From Symsagittifera roscoffensis (taxonomy: Eukaryota > Xenacoelomorpha > Acoela > Convolutidae), in the NCBI RefSeq assembly GCF_963678635.1, contig NC_087068.1, positions 3,970,001-4,034,000 of the forward strand: a stretch of 64,000 nucleotides of DNA, written 5' to 3'. The notes under the pieces were generated by a model, which made no database searches, was not told the DNA's origin, and saw only the letters and a program-made list of their open reading frames with translations. The translations under genes and the position numbers were made by a program. Positions 1-11,246 of the stretch are shown piece by piece. Numbering within the stretch: position 1 is the first letter of the stretch; each line of letters opens with the position of its first letter.

Positions 1-215
1 CTCAATCGTTTGAAGAGTTGTTCATTTATTGCTTTGTGTGTTTTCTCAACATTCAAATACTTTGTAATCGTGTGTCTCGATCTGTCCATTATCTGGTAAC
101 CGTAGGATGAATTACCTAAAAGCTTCATAGTCTCTGCAACAGCACCGGATAAAAGGTTCTCATCTCCTTCCCTTCTAGCATCAACAACCGACTGAACAAA
201 CGTGTTGAAGCATTT

Positions 216-279
216 TCATGTAGAAATTGAAAGTTCCATATAGAAATTGAAAAGAGTTCCATGTAGAAATTGAAAAGAG
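216..279. repeat. Short tandem repeat in polymerase pseudogene
   Basis: Three copies of a 20-23 bp unit containing TAGAAATTGAAA, starting near 221, 241 and 264. It expands the polymerase coding region just after the conserved ITPLFNFYMEL segment and is one of the lesions of this copy. Confidence 0.7.
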
Positions 280-3200
280 GAGTAATGATGGAACCATTTT
301 CTAGTTTGAAACTGGATATAAGCATTCGCTGGGGATGCTTAAGAAGATCATTTTCAATGGCATAATTTTGCATATATTCCCTAATGTCATCTTTTCCAAC
401 TTCAGTGTTTTCAAAAATTGGAGGAAAATTAGAAAATTTTGCTTTCAGTTCCTCTGGAACAACTAAGTCACACTGAATATAGCCATAAAGAGATCCATTT
501 CTTAATTTTTCCAATAAAGAATCAGTAGAGAGAGGTCTGTTGTAGGGAAATTTGGATCGGATTTGATTCTTTATTTTTTCGTTAGTTTTGAAGTTTTGCC
601 ACCACTCACATTCCCACATCTCTTCGATTTTGAATCCTTTTTCGCGAATGAACTCACGTCTCAAGTCATCCAGCTCTCTCATGGCTTCAAGCACTGTTTT
701 GCAGTGATCGCAAAATCTATCTACATTGAAACATGTTCTCAAAATTAGGAGATCGGTTATGTCTAGCCTTGAGTTTTTGCATATCGGAATCAAACTCCCA
801 TCTTGTGTACAATCCTGTTATCATGTCTTGACACATTGAATAGGGATAGAGCTGGCTCGCACCAATTCCAACAATTGATTTGCAGACATTTGATGAATCC
901 CTGATAAAGGTTTTGTCCACAACAGCTTTTCGCGTAAACACAATTGATGGTTCACCCGTCATATCCTCTCTAATTTTCTCGCACAAATCTCCACCACTTT
1001 TGTAAAAAGTGTAGAATTTTTCATTGGTTGATTTGTGCAGCAACAAATATTTGCCAAATTTGGAAGAGTACATCCAAGTTCTAACATATAAATTTCTTTC
1101 TGATGATAAAACTGAACCTTTTTTTGCATTGCTCCAAGGGTTGGAACAACATCTTTGTTGTTGTACCACTGCAAAAAATCTGTAAATGTATTCATTCCAT
1201 GTTTCTGCCAAATCTCCTGCCAAATGTTTCTGCCAAATATTTTTTATCCCAACCAGATGCGGGTACTGACTTGATTTGAAGTTTTTATAGCACTTGCTTC
1301 TTATCAATTCCACTTGACCTCAAATTTTGATAATCCTTGAAGTCTTTATCAAGAGGGTTGTTGTTTCTCAGTTTACTGAAAAAAGCTTCGTATTGAGGTA
1401 ATTCTTCATTCTCGAGCGTGTCTGGACTGTCAAACTACTCATAAGGGAAAAACTCTTTTGTCTGGCTGGCTTTGTAAGCTTTAAGAAAGGAGTCTAGAGA
1501 AGTTGCTCCACCCAAAATTTTCATGATATCGAGAAATTGTATATCTCCAAACTTGAAGGATATGAAATCGTTAGCCTTTTTGATAATCATTGGTGCAGCT
1601 TCTTTTTCGTTGATTAGGTAGGGAATCAGATAGCTCTTGATCAAGTCCAGATCATATCTTCCCATGTTAAACCCAAATACAGGTAACGTGTTAACTTATC
1701 CCTACAGATTTTGTTTCAAGTCAATCAGCTGATTTTTCTGCATTCTCAAAAACTGAGTTGACATATCAGTTTTCTCTGTATCCTCTATACATTCAACTTC
1801 GTATTCAAAATTCTCAATTGGATGATTTTGGCATCTTTCATTCAACTCTTGGAAAATTTTCGTCATCCGCTCATTCACCACTCTTTGAACATCTCGAAAT
1901 TTAGTTCTCATTTCGAGCTTACTTTTCTCAGCCAATATTTCGACCTTGATTACAAAGTCGATAATAAGCTTTTGCGAATCCTTGTTATAAAGAAAAATTG
2001 GTTCATCTATCAGGTTCGAGGATATTGATTTAGAAATTGGAACGTGTTTTCCAATCCAGGTTGTTGTTTGGGTAGCTTTCAGTTCATCTGATTGAACAAA
2101 TATCGACTCAAAATCGAAAAAGGCTAGGTTGTTCAATAGTGTGTTATCTTTCGAAACCCGAATTTTGAAACTTTCCAACTTTTCAAATAGCGTTTCTCGA
2201 AGTGTATATACATTTTTTGGGTAAGTGTGTCGCACTCTATCTTTTTACGTTAGAAGATGTCTGTTGAAGTTGTCTGATCTGTTGAAGAAACGGTCACAGC
2301 AAGGACATCGGAAGCACTTGAGGAAGGAATCAATATCATTCGTATGAATGATATGGTTGTTGAATCTTAAAAATTACACGGTTTTTTCAATTTTTCCTAT
2401 AGTTCGCCCCGCTAATTCTCCAACATACTCTCCCTCTTGAATGTCAGTATCGTAAATGAATATGTTACGTTCCACTATTCCCTCTACAAGAGGTAAATCA
2501 TCGATTGGCACTCCACGAAAATTCTTCGGATCGTATCCAGATTTTGATATAAACTCTGTAAATAGTTGAGATGTATGAGCATCAAATTTACTATGCCCAT
2601 GCAAATACATTGTTAACGCACGGAAAAGGCAAAGTTGATCTTTGTATGGTTGTTTATTTTTGTCCGATAAAAGACAGTTTACTGAATGGTTTTTCAGTAA
2701 AGGTTCAGGCAAGACCGAGTTTGAACATCCCATTGGATATTTTTTAGTAACGCAGCAAAAATAGTGACTTTTGTCATCAACTTGAGACCCCCACTTTGTG
2801 TTCTGACGTTCTTGGGTGCATTGCTCCACGATATCAAACTTTTCAACTTTTTCCTGGATTGTAATCAAATCCGCTTTCGTGCACAGTAAATGCGGTTTTT
2901 CGAACAAAGTATTGTTTTCGTGTGCATAATAATACCGATATTCTCCCGTTTCGACATTACGGAGAACAAACTCAAGAGCAACATTGATTTTTGCAGCAGA
3001 ATCTAGCTTGTTGAAGACTTCTTCAAGCTTCTCGTTGATAATCTTGGTATCTAACTTTGACATTTGAACGTTAAATACCTTATGCCTCCCATTCTCCATC
3101 TCAGTTTTAACCAGGAAGTGTTGACAAGCACTCGACTCCTTTTTGAGTTTCTCTCCATCTTCCCCTTCCTCCTCCACAATCTAGTTCAAGTCTGGCACCG

Positions 3201-3297
3201 TAATACTTGGCTTCCGTTGTTTTGCCCCATGTTCTTTTCTCCGATGTTGTTGGAGAGAGTAGTAACTCAGAAACTTTTTTCGCAAGACGAACAAACC

Positions 3298-3417
3298 GTA
3301 TGTATGTATGTATGGATGTATGTATGTATGTATGTATGTATGTATGTATGTATGTATGTATGTATGTATGTATGTATGTGTGTATGTATTTTTGTATGTA
3401 TGCATGTATGTATGTAT
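3298..3417. repeat. (TATG)n microsatellite inside the zinc-finger region
   Basis: About 120 bp of nearly uninterrupted TATG (CATA on the other strand) interrupts the N-terminal zinc-finger part of the polymerase. Copy 2 has ordinary finger coding sequence at the equivalent place (about 36560-36600), so the expansion arose after the copies separated. Open frames through it on both strands are artefacts. Confidence 0.95.
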
Positions 3418-3609
3418 CGAACTTGAAGGTGCATGCTTCTTGGCCATATTATAGTTCATTTCTTGTTGATTGTAAGTGGAATACTTACAATCAGGACAAG
3501 AAATTACTCCTTTAGCACACCTTTTTTGATGTCGAGCTGCATGCGCTCTAACAAACAAGTTTCCACAATCCCGACACTGCATTTTCTCGTTTCTATTCAG
3601 CGACGGCAT

Positions 3610-4540
3610 CTAAAATTGGGAGAGTTATTAGGTATGAATTAAAAGCAGTAAGTACTTGGTACATATCAAATTGGAAGAGTTAAAATGTCCCAAAAAATAT
3701 TCGATTATTTATACTTACTTTGAATTGTTGAAAATATTTGAAAATAATTTCAAGTAGTTATACAAAGTATATAGTGATTGGTTTTAACGTAAAAAAATCA
3801 GAATGGAATGAGTTTTATTCAGTTTTGCTTAGAGAAAATTAACCAATAAGAATTGAGTATTCTTTTAGTAACACTGTTTTTCGGAAATCAACCAATCAGA
3901 ATCCAGGTTTATCTAAAAGTGAACTGTTTATAATTTAAAAAAACCATAATCATTATTTGAAAACTGTCTATCAAGAAACATTTGAGTTTCCCTGAGTTAC
4001 TTTACAGAAAAAAGAAAAAATTCCAATGGATTTTTTTATTGATGAAATAGATGTTGACTTTTACTTTTTCATAAATTTTTGGACGTTTTGATTGTACGAA
4101 ATAAAGTTATCCGACTAAGTAAAAGTCTCTTCGGAGAAACTTACTCGAACAAAGACTTTTTTTAATCTCCTAACCAAAACCCAAATTTAAAAAAACTCCC
4201 GGACAAAGCTCTTTTTTCCTTCATTTCTTTAAGGAATTTCAAAGTTCAAAATCCTGCTTGACCCGGTTTGGAATCAGATTTCTGTTTGAGTTATTCTCCC
4301 AAATTTGCATCAAAATCGAAGAACTTGACTATCTACTCAAAAATCAGCAGTTTCTCATTGATTACATACAAAAAATTCAATTAAATTGATGAAAAGACAC
4401 TAAAAGAGATGCTTCTTTTAATAGTTTTCCTTCTTTTGTTACTTATATCGGCAATATTTCTTATTTTTACAGCAAACAACTTTTGGTCCTTTATTTTTGC
4501 GATTTCTTTCGTGTATATGTTTACTTATTTGGATGATTTA
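3610..4540. promoter_or_regulatory. Divergent intergenic region with CCAAT boxes
   Basis: AT-rich and non-coding, between the leftward polymerase start and the rightward ORF X. CCAAT or ATTGG motifs occur at 3777, 3843 and 3892, and further GATTGG words occur at about 4560, 4595 and 4637. Copy 2 keeps ATTGG at 36161 and CCAAT words near 35100-35200 in its equivalent region. Divergent CCAAT clusters are typical NF-Y-type promoter elements. That this is the element's bidirectional promoter is an inference from position. Confidence 0.45.
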
Positions 4541-4596
4541 AGTCCTTAAAAAGTTCTCTGATTGGATACGAGAACAAGAACAAAAATGAACTTTTT

Positions 4597-5097
4597 GTGA
4601 TTGGAAACAACAATACCCAAAATGGTGCTTTAACTCCGATTGGACACGACGTTTATCTAAGAACGAGAAACAGTTTGCGCCAAAGAGTTTCTGGAGTTTT
4701 TCTGGCACGAATGAAGATCCCAATCCAAGTCTGGCACATGGTAGAAGTGATGCGAAGGGATTTCAACGAACATCATATGATGCAAGTTCCCATCATAGAG
4801 AACCAACTTGGAATAATGCAAATGATGGAGGAGGTTTCTGATCATGTGGGAATGAACTACCCCGAGATCCCTGACTCAAGATTTCTAGCTCAACCATTCG
4901 ACGCCTTCCTCTTTCCTTGGGAGGAAGCAGGATCAGCCGAAAAACCCATCGTAATAGATGAAGATGAGAGTTTCTCAGATACAATGACGCCTCAGAACAC
5001 TCCTCTACAACAACCACCAGCAATGGAACCTCTTCCAGCTCTGCGTTCTATAGAGAACCTCCAGAACTCTTCTGCTGCTCGACAGCTCTTTGATTAA
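4597..5097 (+). pseudogene. Polinton ORF X, Pro-rich acidic-tail protein
   Basis: A protein I do not recognise, found in both Polinton copies (34428-34860 in copy 2). The conserved part runs from MQMMEEVSDH to the C-terminus AARQLFD. It contains IPDSRFLAQP, a short acidic stretch after PIVIDEDES and a Pro/Gln-rich stretch (TPLQQPPAMEPLPAL). Alignment by eye with copy 2 shows that the upstream part (FSGTNEDPNPSLAHGRSD...) sits in another frame here, so this copy has a frameshift and the first 60 or so residues of the long open frame are spurious. IVIDEDE resembles a SUMO-interaction motif, and the acidic, proline-rich tail resembles a transcription-activation region. Both are inferences. Confidence 0.55.
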
Positions 5098-5329
5098 ATG
5101 TTTTTGTAAATAGTTTTTGTTTGGTTTTGACTTCGTTTTCTGTATTATTTATTGTCTTCAATTTCATTTCAATTATGAGAATATATGAGAGGTTAAGGGT
5201 AAACCAATGAAAAACAATAAGAACTTAATTGAAAGCTCCGAACTCGCACACATGTTAAAAAAAATCGATTAGTTTTTGCACACGAATTCGGAAAAACACT
5301 AGAAAAATTGTACACACGTAAAAAGTTAC

Positions 5330-5800
5330 CTAATGGTTTTTTCATCTTGTCAAAAAACTCACACACTTTTAGCATTTGTAGAAAAAATTGAAACACTTTT
5401 CTCAATTTATCGAAAAAAGTTCGCTTTTTGTCGAAAAAAGTGAAACACTTTTCGCATTTGTAGGAAAAAAGTGAAACACTTTTCGCATCTTGTTAGAAAA
5501 AGTGAAACACTTTTCGCATCTTGTCGAAAAAATTGAAACACTTTTTGCATTTTATCGAAAAAGTAAAACATTTTTCGCATTTTATCGAAAAAAGTGAAAC
5601 ACTTTTCGCATTTGTAGGAAAAAAAAGAAAAACTTTTCGCATCTTGTTAAAAAGAGTGAAACACTTTTCGCGTCATGTCAAAAAAATTGAAACATTTTTT
5701 CCATTTTGTCAAAAAAAATGTTACACTTTTCTCATTTTGTCAAAAAAATTGAAACATTTTTACAAGTTATTGAAAAAAATGAAAAGTTTTTTGAAACTTC
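5330..5800. repeat. Hairpin minisatellite, copy 1
   Basis: About 14-15 degenerate units of roughly 31 bp. Each carries the inverted repeat AAAAGTGAAACACTTTT followed by CGCAT and TTGTC or TTGTAG. It lies between the 3' ends of ORF X (rightward) and ORF Y (leftward). The same array occupies the same position in copy 2 (33715-34190). The open frame through it (5521-5817) is a by-product of the repeat. Confidence 0.9.
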
Positions 5801-5935
5801 GTGAAAATCAAAATTAATATTACATCTTTCTTACATGTGTGAAAAACATTTGTCAGCTTTTTGACAACGATGAATTTTTTTTTCTTCGAAATTTTTGGTA
5901 ATTTCGTAAACATTTGAGAGAAAATAGATGGATTA

Positions 5936-6300
5936 TCAAAATTTTTTTATTGAAAAATTGACTTGATCATTATTTACAAATCCAAAACCATCAATAAAAC
6001 AGTCAAGAATTTTTAACAAATCATGTTCATATTTTGAGTTTTGTACTTTACGAACTCCTTCTAGAAAAGCTGAACCAATAGTTTGTGTGGAAGCTAGTTT
6101 CTGGTTGGAACACGAAAAGTGACATTTGAATTTTTTGCGTAACAGTCTTTTCTTTGCAACACTTGGCATTTTTCTGCTCATTTCCAATTGAAATTGTGGT
6201 GAACAGCGCAGTCAAGTTGATTGAAAACTTCGCCAGTTGATGAAATAACATTCGAATATAATCTGTATTTGTACAGAGTGTAAAGACAATCGATAATTTG
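5936..6300 (-). pseudogene. Polinton ORF Y, conserved unknown protein
   Basis: Not recognised. It is read leftwards and is homologous to 33304-33640 (+) in copy 2. Shared blocks are CLYTLYKY, STGEVFNQLD, AKKRLLRKKF, SCSNQKLASTQT and AFLEGVRKVQNSKYEHDLLK. The two halves are in different frames here, with a stop near NFNWK, so the gene is broken. It points the same way as the polymerase and converges on ORF X across the minisatellite. The longer open frame over 6048-6542 is a different frame and is not supported by copy 2. Confidence 0.5.
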
Positions 6301-6889
6301 GCATGGTAATGAAAATTACTCAATCGTTGTAAAATTTGATCGAAAGATGAACCAATCAGAAGTATGTGGAACTTACAATTTTCCAAAGAACAGTAAGAAT
6401 TGTGGGTAGAGACACAAAAATTATTGGTTACCTTGCATTTTTTGTAAAAATCACTGGAAACAGAAATAAATAGCGATTTTTGACAATACTCTGAAGAAAA
6501 GCTGGGAAGAGCTTGCCACATAGCTGCAGCCATCTGGAACAATGATTTTTGCTGAGAATTGTGGTTTTATTTAGAAAGACTAACACCTACATAATTCCAT
6601 ATTTAGAAGTTTCACCCAAAATGTCCAATTAAAGTTCTATTTCTTTTTCTGGTTAAGTGAATGACTCATTTTGCTTTCTTCCAATTTCATTTTATCTTAA
6701 AATCATTTCTCTCATTTCTCTTCATCTGATCAGTCGGTTCTCTTATTGAAAAATGTACTCAAGAAAAGACACTAGTCCCAATTACATTGGGTTATCAAAA
6801 AATCAAAGAAGAATTGGGAGATTTGCTTGGTCCCAAAAATTCTACAAGGGGAAAATTTATTTTGAACCCTGCTTTTAACTATTCAAGCA

Positions 6890-7310
6890 AAATGAGTTAA
6901 GACAACTCGAAAAAAGACAGCAAGTCTATCTTGGTGAAAAAGAAGAAGCAATCTCGGCAATTAGAAATACTGTTATTAACGATGCTGAAAACCTATGACT
7001 TATTCCTATATTGGAACTCACTTCTGACAAAGAGTCAACTATGGATCAGGAGCTTGCCAACTGCAACAAAGTGTATGACATAGCAACTTACAATAGAAGA
7101 CAAGTTTGTGTCACGATCAACAAGTACAAGGTTAACAAACCTCCCTACATTCAGATTAGACTGTTCACCGCAAAAAGAATGAAGCAATGAAACAAGTTGC
7201 CTATGTCAAATATACTTGGAAGGAATTTAAAGAATTGTCCCAAACTTTAGGAGACTTTATGTTTGTTGAGAACTGTAATGTACAAAAAATTGTATTATTT
7301 ATGTTGTTTT
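6890..7310 (+). pseudogene. Polinton late-side unknown ORF, present only in copy 1
   Basis: Broken coding remnant. Visible pieces include QLEKRQQVYLGEKEEAISAI, ESTMDQELANCNKVYDIATY, YIQIRLFTAKRMK and, one frame over, KQVAYVKYTWKEFKELSQTL ending in VENCNVQKIV. The charge pattern and word use look protein-like, but I recognise no family. Copy 2 lacks this whole stretch: its sequence jumps from the equivalent of about 6345 to about 7325. Confidence 0.4.
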
Positions 7311-7329
7311 TTGTCTTGTAATTTAACTA

Positions 7330-8036
7330 TTTATCCTCAAATTGGTTTTTCATTAAGTATTGGTGTTGAACAGTATGAGTTAGAATGTTGGTTTTCAAGA
7401 AATTTAACCTTAAAACTTCACAAAAATTTGGATTTTTTCATATTGTTCTTGAAGAAAAGTCCCAGAAAATTTCACTAACAATTATAGAATCCCAAAATTT
7501 ACTAAACTTGCAGAATTTGGATGTAGACTCGCAAATATTTCATTTTGAATGGACTCTGGATAATGATAGAAGAAATAATCACATATAATACCGAGATGTT
7601 ACCAAAAAAATAGAACGTGCTGAATATCGTAGAAGTGGAAATCAATGAAAAAATAATCAATCTCTACAATTACAAATAGAAGAATATGATAAACTACTCG
7701 ATGTGCTTCTTTCATTACTAGGTTATGTAGAGACCCTCAAAAAACTGGTATCATTATTAATGAATGCACTGTAGAAAATGCATGTACAGAAATCGAATGA
7801 ATTTCTAAGAATTTGTGAGATTATTAAGCAAAATTTCTCAAAAAAAAACAAAAAGAGAAAAATTATTTCTTTGTATTGTGTTGCTTTGGAATCGGACATA
7901 ATGTTAAAAGAAATGGACCAAAAATTTCCTTTTGTAGGACTAATTGGATACGGAAATTCCTGTATGGATTACCTTTTTGCAAACTCAAAAGCTTTTAGAC
8001 TACATGCAATTCTACTGACTATGCTGGGTCTGTGAA
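7330..8036 (+). pseudogene. Polinton ORF Z, conserved unknown late protein
   Basis: Unrecognised protein in several frames: KKFNLKTSQKFGFFHIV, SLTIIESQNLLNLQNLDVDS, QIFHFEWTLDNDRRN, then LQLQIEEYDKLLDVLLSLLG and, in the last frame, ALESDIMLKEMDQKFPFVGL and GNSCMDYLFANSKAFRL. The central Leu/Glu-rich part could form a coiled coil. The homologue in copy 2 lies at 32560-33270 on the minus strand and keeps the same order of blocks. It lies just upstream of the exonuclease-like gene, so it probably belongs to the late block. Confidence 0.45.
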
Positions 8037-8221
8037 ATCCACTATGAAAAAAGTTCCTGGGTTTTGTTATGTTGCACCTAGTCTCCCTAGTTCACGCTTT
8101 CTTGGTGACGTGACTTGATTATTTTCTGTTTATTTGTTAAAATCTTTGCTTCATCAGTATATGCATTGTTTGATTGTTAATCATTTTAACCAAAAAACTC
8201 CAGAGAAAACAGTTTACAGAA

Positions 8222-8650
8222 TGAGTCTAGTTATTTTGGATATTGAATGTATTAAAAACAATATAGTGAAAGAGTTAGGAGTTTATAAGTTTCCCAGAAA
8301 AATCACACTAACATCCCAATCATATTAGTGTAAAAAGCATCTTCATGGAATCAATTGGAGCAGTAGTTACGAAAAAAATACTGAACTTGAAAAAATATTG
8401 AAAAATCTAGAAGCCACAGAAACGGATTTTTTTTTGCAAAAGTTTATGGTAAACATAAGATTCTGTCCAAATTTTTGGAAACAAAGATTATTATTTTGGA
8501 TGACTACGCTTGCCCTAAAGTTCATTTTTTGATATTTAAAGTGGATGAATAAGTTTGGAGATGTAGCAACTACCCATTTTGTCATGCAAAATCTCTTCAC
8601 TGTGCAGATAAAAAAACATTTGCATAGGGAACATGGACTTGATGTTTTTT
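8222..8650 (+). pseudogene. Putative RNase H-fold (DnaQ-like) exonuclease, decayed
   Basis: Starts MSLVILDIECIKNNIVKELG. The LDIE motif and its N-terminal placement fit the first acidic motif of DEDD exonucleases. Later pieces are KHLHGINWSS, LEKILKNLEATETDFF and, in a shifted frame, remnants of a C-terminal Cys/His segment ending HREHGLDVF. A conserved Lys/Phe-rich middle piece is missing here but survives in copy 2 (31970-32380). This protein recurs beside the ATPase in animal Polintons as far as I recall. The exonuclease role is inferred from one motif only. Confidence 0.45.
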
Positions 8651-8982
8651 AAACAAATTGTAAATTATTTTTATCTTAATGTACTACCATTTTCAAACTT
8701 TAATTTAATTTCATTGTCAACTTCTTCTTTTTAGAGTTAAGATGGTCGATCAATGTGACAAGCCCGTAAACTTAGGAAGTTTGTTTTTGACGAAAAAAAT
8801 CATATTCAAAAATCATGGAAAATGTTTGGACGTACATGTAATACATCTTCTTTAGTTTTTTTGTGCCAAATTTATGTATGTGCAATCTTTCGAATTATGT
8901 TATCCACAACATGTGAAGAAACAATAGTTTTGTTAGCTATCTTATCAAGTACAGTCGGTTATATTCTACCTTCTCCAAAGCT

Positions 8983-9778
8983 ATGAATAAAGTAAATTCT
9001 ACCAAAGAACGAGTTTTTTTCTCTTGTTGGACAGAGTGGATCTGGAAAATCTCATCTTATTTTTGATTGATGGAAAATTGGTACTTTTCAACCAGCATTC
9101 GACTTTTTTTATTTCTATCAACTTCTTTATAGTCAAACGCAAAAAAAAACCTTAAAGTTATCCAAGGAGTAGATTTTGACTTGATTGAAAATCTTCCCAA
9201 TAACGGGAATAAATATTTGCTTATATTTGATGATTCTTTCAAACTCCAAAGAATTTGTAAAACTTGCCACTGCTGGGAGACACAGGGGACTGAATACAAT
9301 ATACATCAAACACATTTTATTTCATCAAAGCAAATTAGGAAGAGACGTAGAATTACAAAATACACACATAATCTTGTTCAAGTCGCCGAGGGATGTTTTA
9401 CAAATCAATACATTAAGCCAACAACTAAGTCTAGGATCTCAATTGAAAGAGTGGTATCAAAATGCAACATATGTTCCCTATGGTCATTTACTTATTGATT
9501 TAACCCCAAAAACAGTTGATTCATTTAGGTTTTGCTATTATAGTGGTTCAGTTCCAACGAAGTTTTTTTTACCAGATGGAATAGAGACAAAACTTTTGGA
9601 CAATGAGTACACAATACGTCTCTATTCTCTCATTTTTCAAAATTTTTCCATATGGTTTCGAAAACAATTCATTCTCAATTGTCGAGAAGAGTTCATTAAC
9701 TTTCTGAGCGAGTGTTTAGTAAACCTATTAAGAGGAGAGGTTCGAGATCTTCGGAAAAAAGACGTAGTAAAAAATTGA
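8983..9778 (+). pseudogene. FtsK/HerA-type genome-packaging ATPase, frameshifted
   Basis: Would pump element DNA into a capsid. The ATG at 8983 opens MNKVNSTKERVFF. Walker A (GQSGSGKS) is encoded at 9029-9052 but is one frame off the start. Walker B (KYLLIFDDS) is at about 9211-9237. The third frame then gives a long intact C-terminal part, from SNSKEFVKLATAGRHRGLNT through ELQNTHIILFKSPRDVLQIN to the end at 9778. The family's usual order, P-loop then Walker B then an arginine-rich tail, is kept, so only frameshifts and a stop after SHLIFD inactivate it. Copy 2 has lost the P-loop by deletion (31374-31960). Confidence 0.8.
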
Positions 9779-9903
9779 AACGAAATTTCAGAAATAACAC
9801 AAAAAAACTCCTCTACACAAAAGAAGAAATATTTTAATTTCAACTAAAGTGTTACAATTGATATCTATCATCACCCCTTTTGTCATTAAACGATTGACAT
9901 AGT

Positions 9904-10296
9904 ATGGAACAGTTGGTTTTATTTCCGTACTCAGTTTATCAATCACAAAGTACACTTCCAAGAAAACAAAAATTGGAACAAAAGCAAGAAAAAGAGGAGA
10001 TTGTACCAAAAAATTTTGATTCTGTTTACAGTGCTGTAAATGCCAGGTTGAAAACGAGCAACAATAAGCACAATATTGGTTTAATTTTGGATTCTCTTAG
10101 AATTAAACTCAGCCAGTCAGACAATATTATATTAGAAAACCGAGATACAAAAGACTCTATTGTAGACTTTGTATGTGCACTAAAGCAAAAAAACAACGAC
10201 TTTCCAGATATTTACTTTACTATTTCGAAAGCAACTCAACTTCATCCCAAACTTGTTATTATTAAGAATGCCAAAGCAAAAGATAGAGAAACTTGA
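9904..10296 (+). CDS. Small conserved Polinton ORF upstream of integrase
   Basis: 130 residues, open from the start MEQLVLFPYS to the stop at 10296. Lys/Gln-rich N-terminal third, then NFDSVYSAVNARLKTSNNKH, RIKLSQSDNIILENRDTKDS and IVDFVCALKQKNNDFPDIYF. Predicted soluble with no recognisable motif. It overlaps the integrase start (10268) in another frame. The copy 2 homologue (30870-31252, minus) is full of stops, which makes this the best-kept small gene of copy 1. Function unknown; the conserved place next to the integrase suggests linked expression. Confidence 0.55.
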   Translation: MEQLVLFPYSVYQSQSTLPRKQKLEQKQEKEEIVPKNFDSVYSAVNARLKTSNNKHNIGLILDSLRIKLSQSDNIILENRDTKDSIVDFVCALKQKNNDFPDIYFTISKATQLHPKLVIIKNAKAKDRET

Positions 10297-11226
10297 ATCC
10301 CTTTCAAACTCTGAAAAGGTAAGACTAAATAGATTGTATTCTAGGGTTAGAGCTGCGTACGGTTCTATTCAAAACTTGAGTAAAGCGAGTGGTTTACCAA
10401 AAAAAGGTAATGAAGTTTTTACAAACCAAAACATCGTATACAAAATTTGGTCTACCAATCAGGTGTTTCCGAAGAATTTAATTTTTTTTAAAAATATATC
10501 AAAGAAATCTGGTGTATGGACTTGTTTTTTGTAGACAAGTTAGCTAGTTAAAACAATGGAGTCAAGTATATATTAGTTGCTGTAGATATTTTTTTCGAGA
10601 TTTGTCAGAGTTGAAATAATGAAAACGAGGTATGCCAAAGAAACTTTACAAGCTTTCAGAAAAATGATTTCTCGAAAAAACAAGCCTGAAAAACTGTGGG
10701 TTGATAAAGGAACAGAACATGGGAGAACTTTTAAAAAATTTTGCAAGGAGAAAGACATTGCAATTTACTCATCAATGAGTGAAACAAAAGCTGCATTTGC
10801 AGAGAGAGCAATTCACTCTTTAAAACATATAATCTATCGTTACATTGAAGATCATGGTGAAAAACTTGTCACCAAATTGCAGCTATTTGTTTCTACATTG
10901 AAACGTCGCAAAAATCGATCAATTGAAAAATCTCCCAGAGATGTGAAAAAATTATTATTAATATTTTTTTATTATTATTGTATACCAAATCGTTCAAGAA
11001 ATATACTAAATCAAAATTCAAAATTGGTGATAGAATTAGAATTAAAAAAAATGATGTTCGTTCCGAAAATGATACAAGCCACAGTGTGCAGATGAAATAT
11101 TTGAAATTTCGGCAATATCTACAAAAAAACCTCCTTCATACATCATTAAAGATCTCAAAAAAGAAGAAGATTAAAAAAAGAGCTGAAAATTTGTTCAGAT
11201 TAAAGGTAAATCATTTTTTAATTTGA
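10268..11226 (+). pseudogene. Retrovirus-type DDE integrase of the Polinton, frameshifted
   Basis: Inserts the element into host DNA. The ATG at 10268 opens MPKQKIEKLESLSNSEKVRL, then SIQNLSKASGLPKK. The first catalytic Asp sits in WCMDLFFVDKLAS, in a frame that ends in TAA at about 10550. The second Asp (KLWVDKGTEHG) and the catalytic Glu (KAAFAERAIHSLKH) lie in the intact stretch 10619-10970. The C-terminal part (KFKIGDRIRIKKNDV) resembles the SH3/chromo-type DNA-binding tail of integrases and is read in another frame. All three catalytic residues are still encoded, but in two frames. Copy 2 lost about 196 bp including the second Asp and the Glu. Confidence 0.85.
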
Positions 11227-11246
11227 ATTTCTATCGATCAGTTGTC

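Larger units (their letters stand above)
1..3609 (-). pseudogene. Protein-primed family B DNA polymerase (Polinton pPolB), decayed, 3' end outside window
   Basis: Replicates the transposon by protein-primed synthesis; family B exonuclease and palm. The ATG at 3609 is followed by a Cys/His zinc-finger region (CRDCGNLFVRAHAARHQKRC, then CPDC) interrupted by a TATG microsatellite. Homologous frames follow at 3177-2374, 2235-1702, 1665-1435, 1313-717, 793-125 and 120-1. Palm motif A reads GIGASQLYP, so the catalytic Asp expected before ASQLYP is Gly (codon at 861-863). Motif B (NSSYGY) is intact near position 110. The motif C end of the gene lies off the window. A stretch near 717-760 is lost between the palm segments. 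The AG immediately before the ATG, after a pyrimidine tract, may be a splice acceptor. Copy 2 carries the homologue at 36384-43365. Confidence 0.85.

Noticed and set aside
3207-3515. Open frames with YVCM/YIHT repeats on both strands
   Set aside because: They are produced by the TATG microsatellite, which keeps all frames open.
5521-5817. 98-residue Lys/Phe/His-rich ORF
   Set aside because: It is the translation of the minisatellite. The unit length is not a multiple of three and copy 2 does not keep the frame.
6048-6542. 164-residue minus-strand ORF
   Set aside because: Copy 2 conserves a different frame of the same DNA (LYTLYKY, VFNQLD), so this frame is chance.
10315-10345. GTAAGA...TTCTAG in the integrase gene as a mini-intron
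   Set aside because: Removing the 26 nt breaks the frame and creates a stop, while retaining it keeps the conserved VRLNRLYSR.
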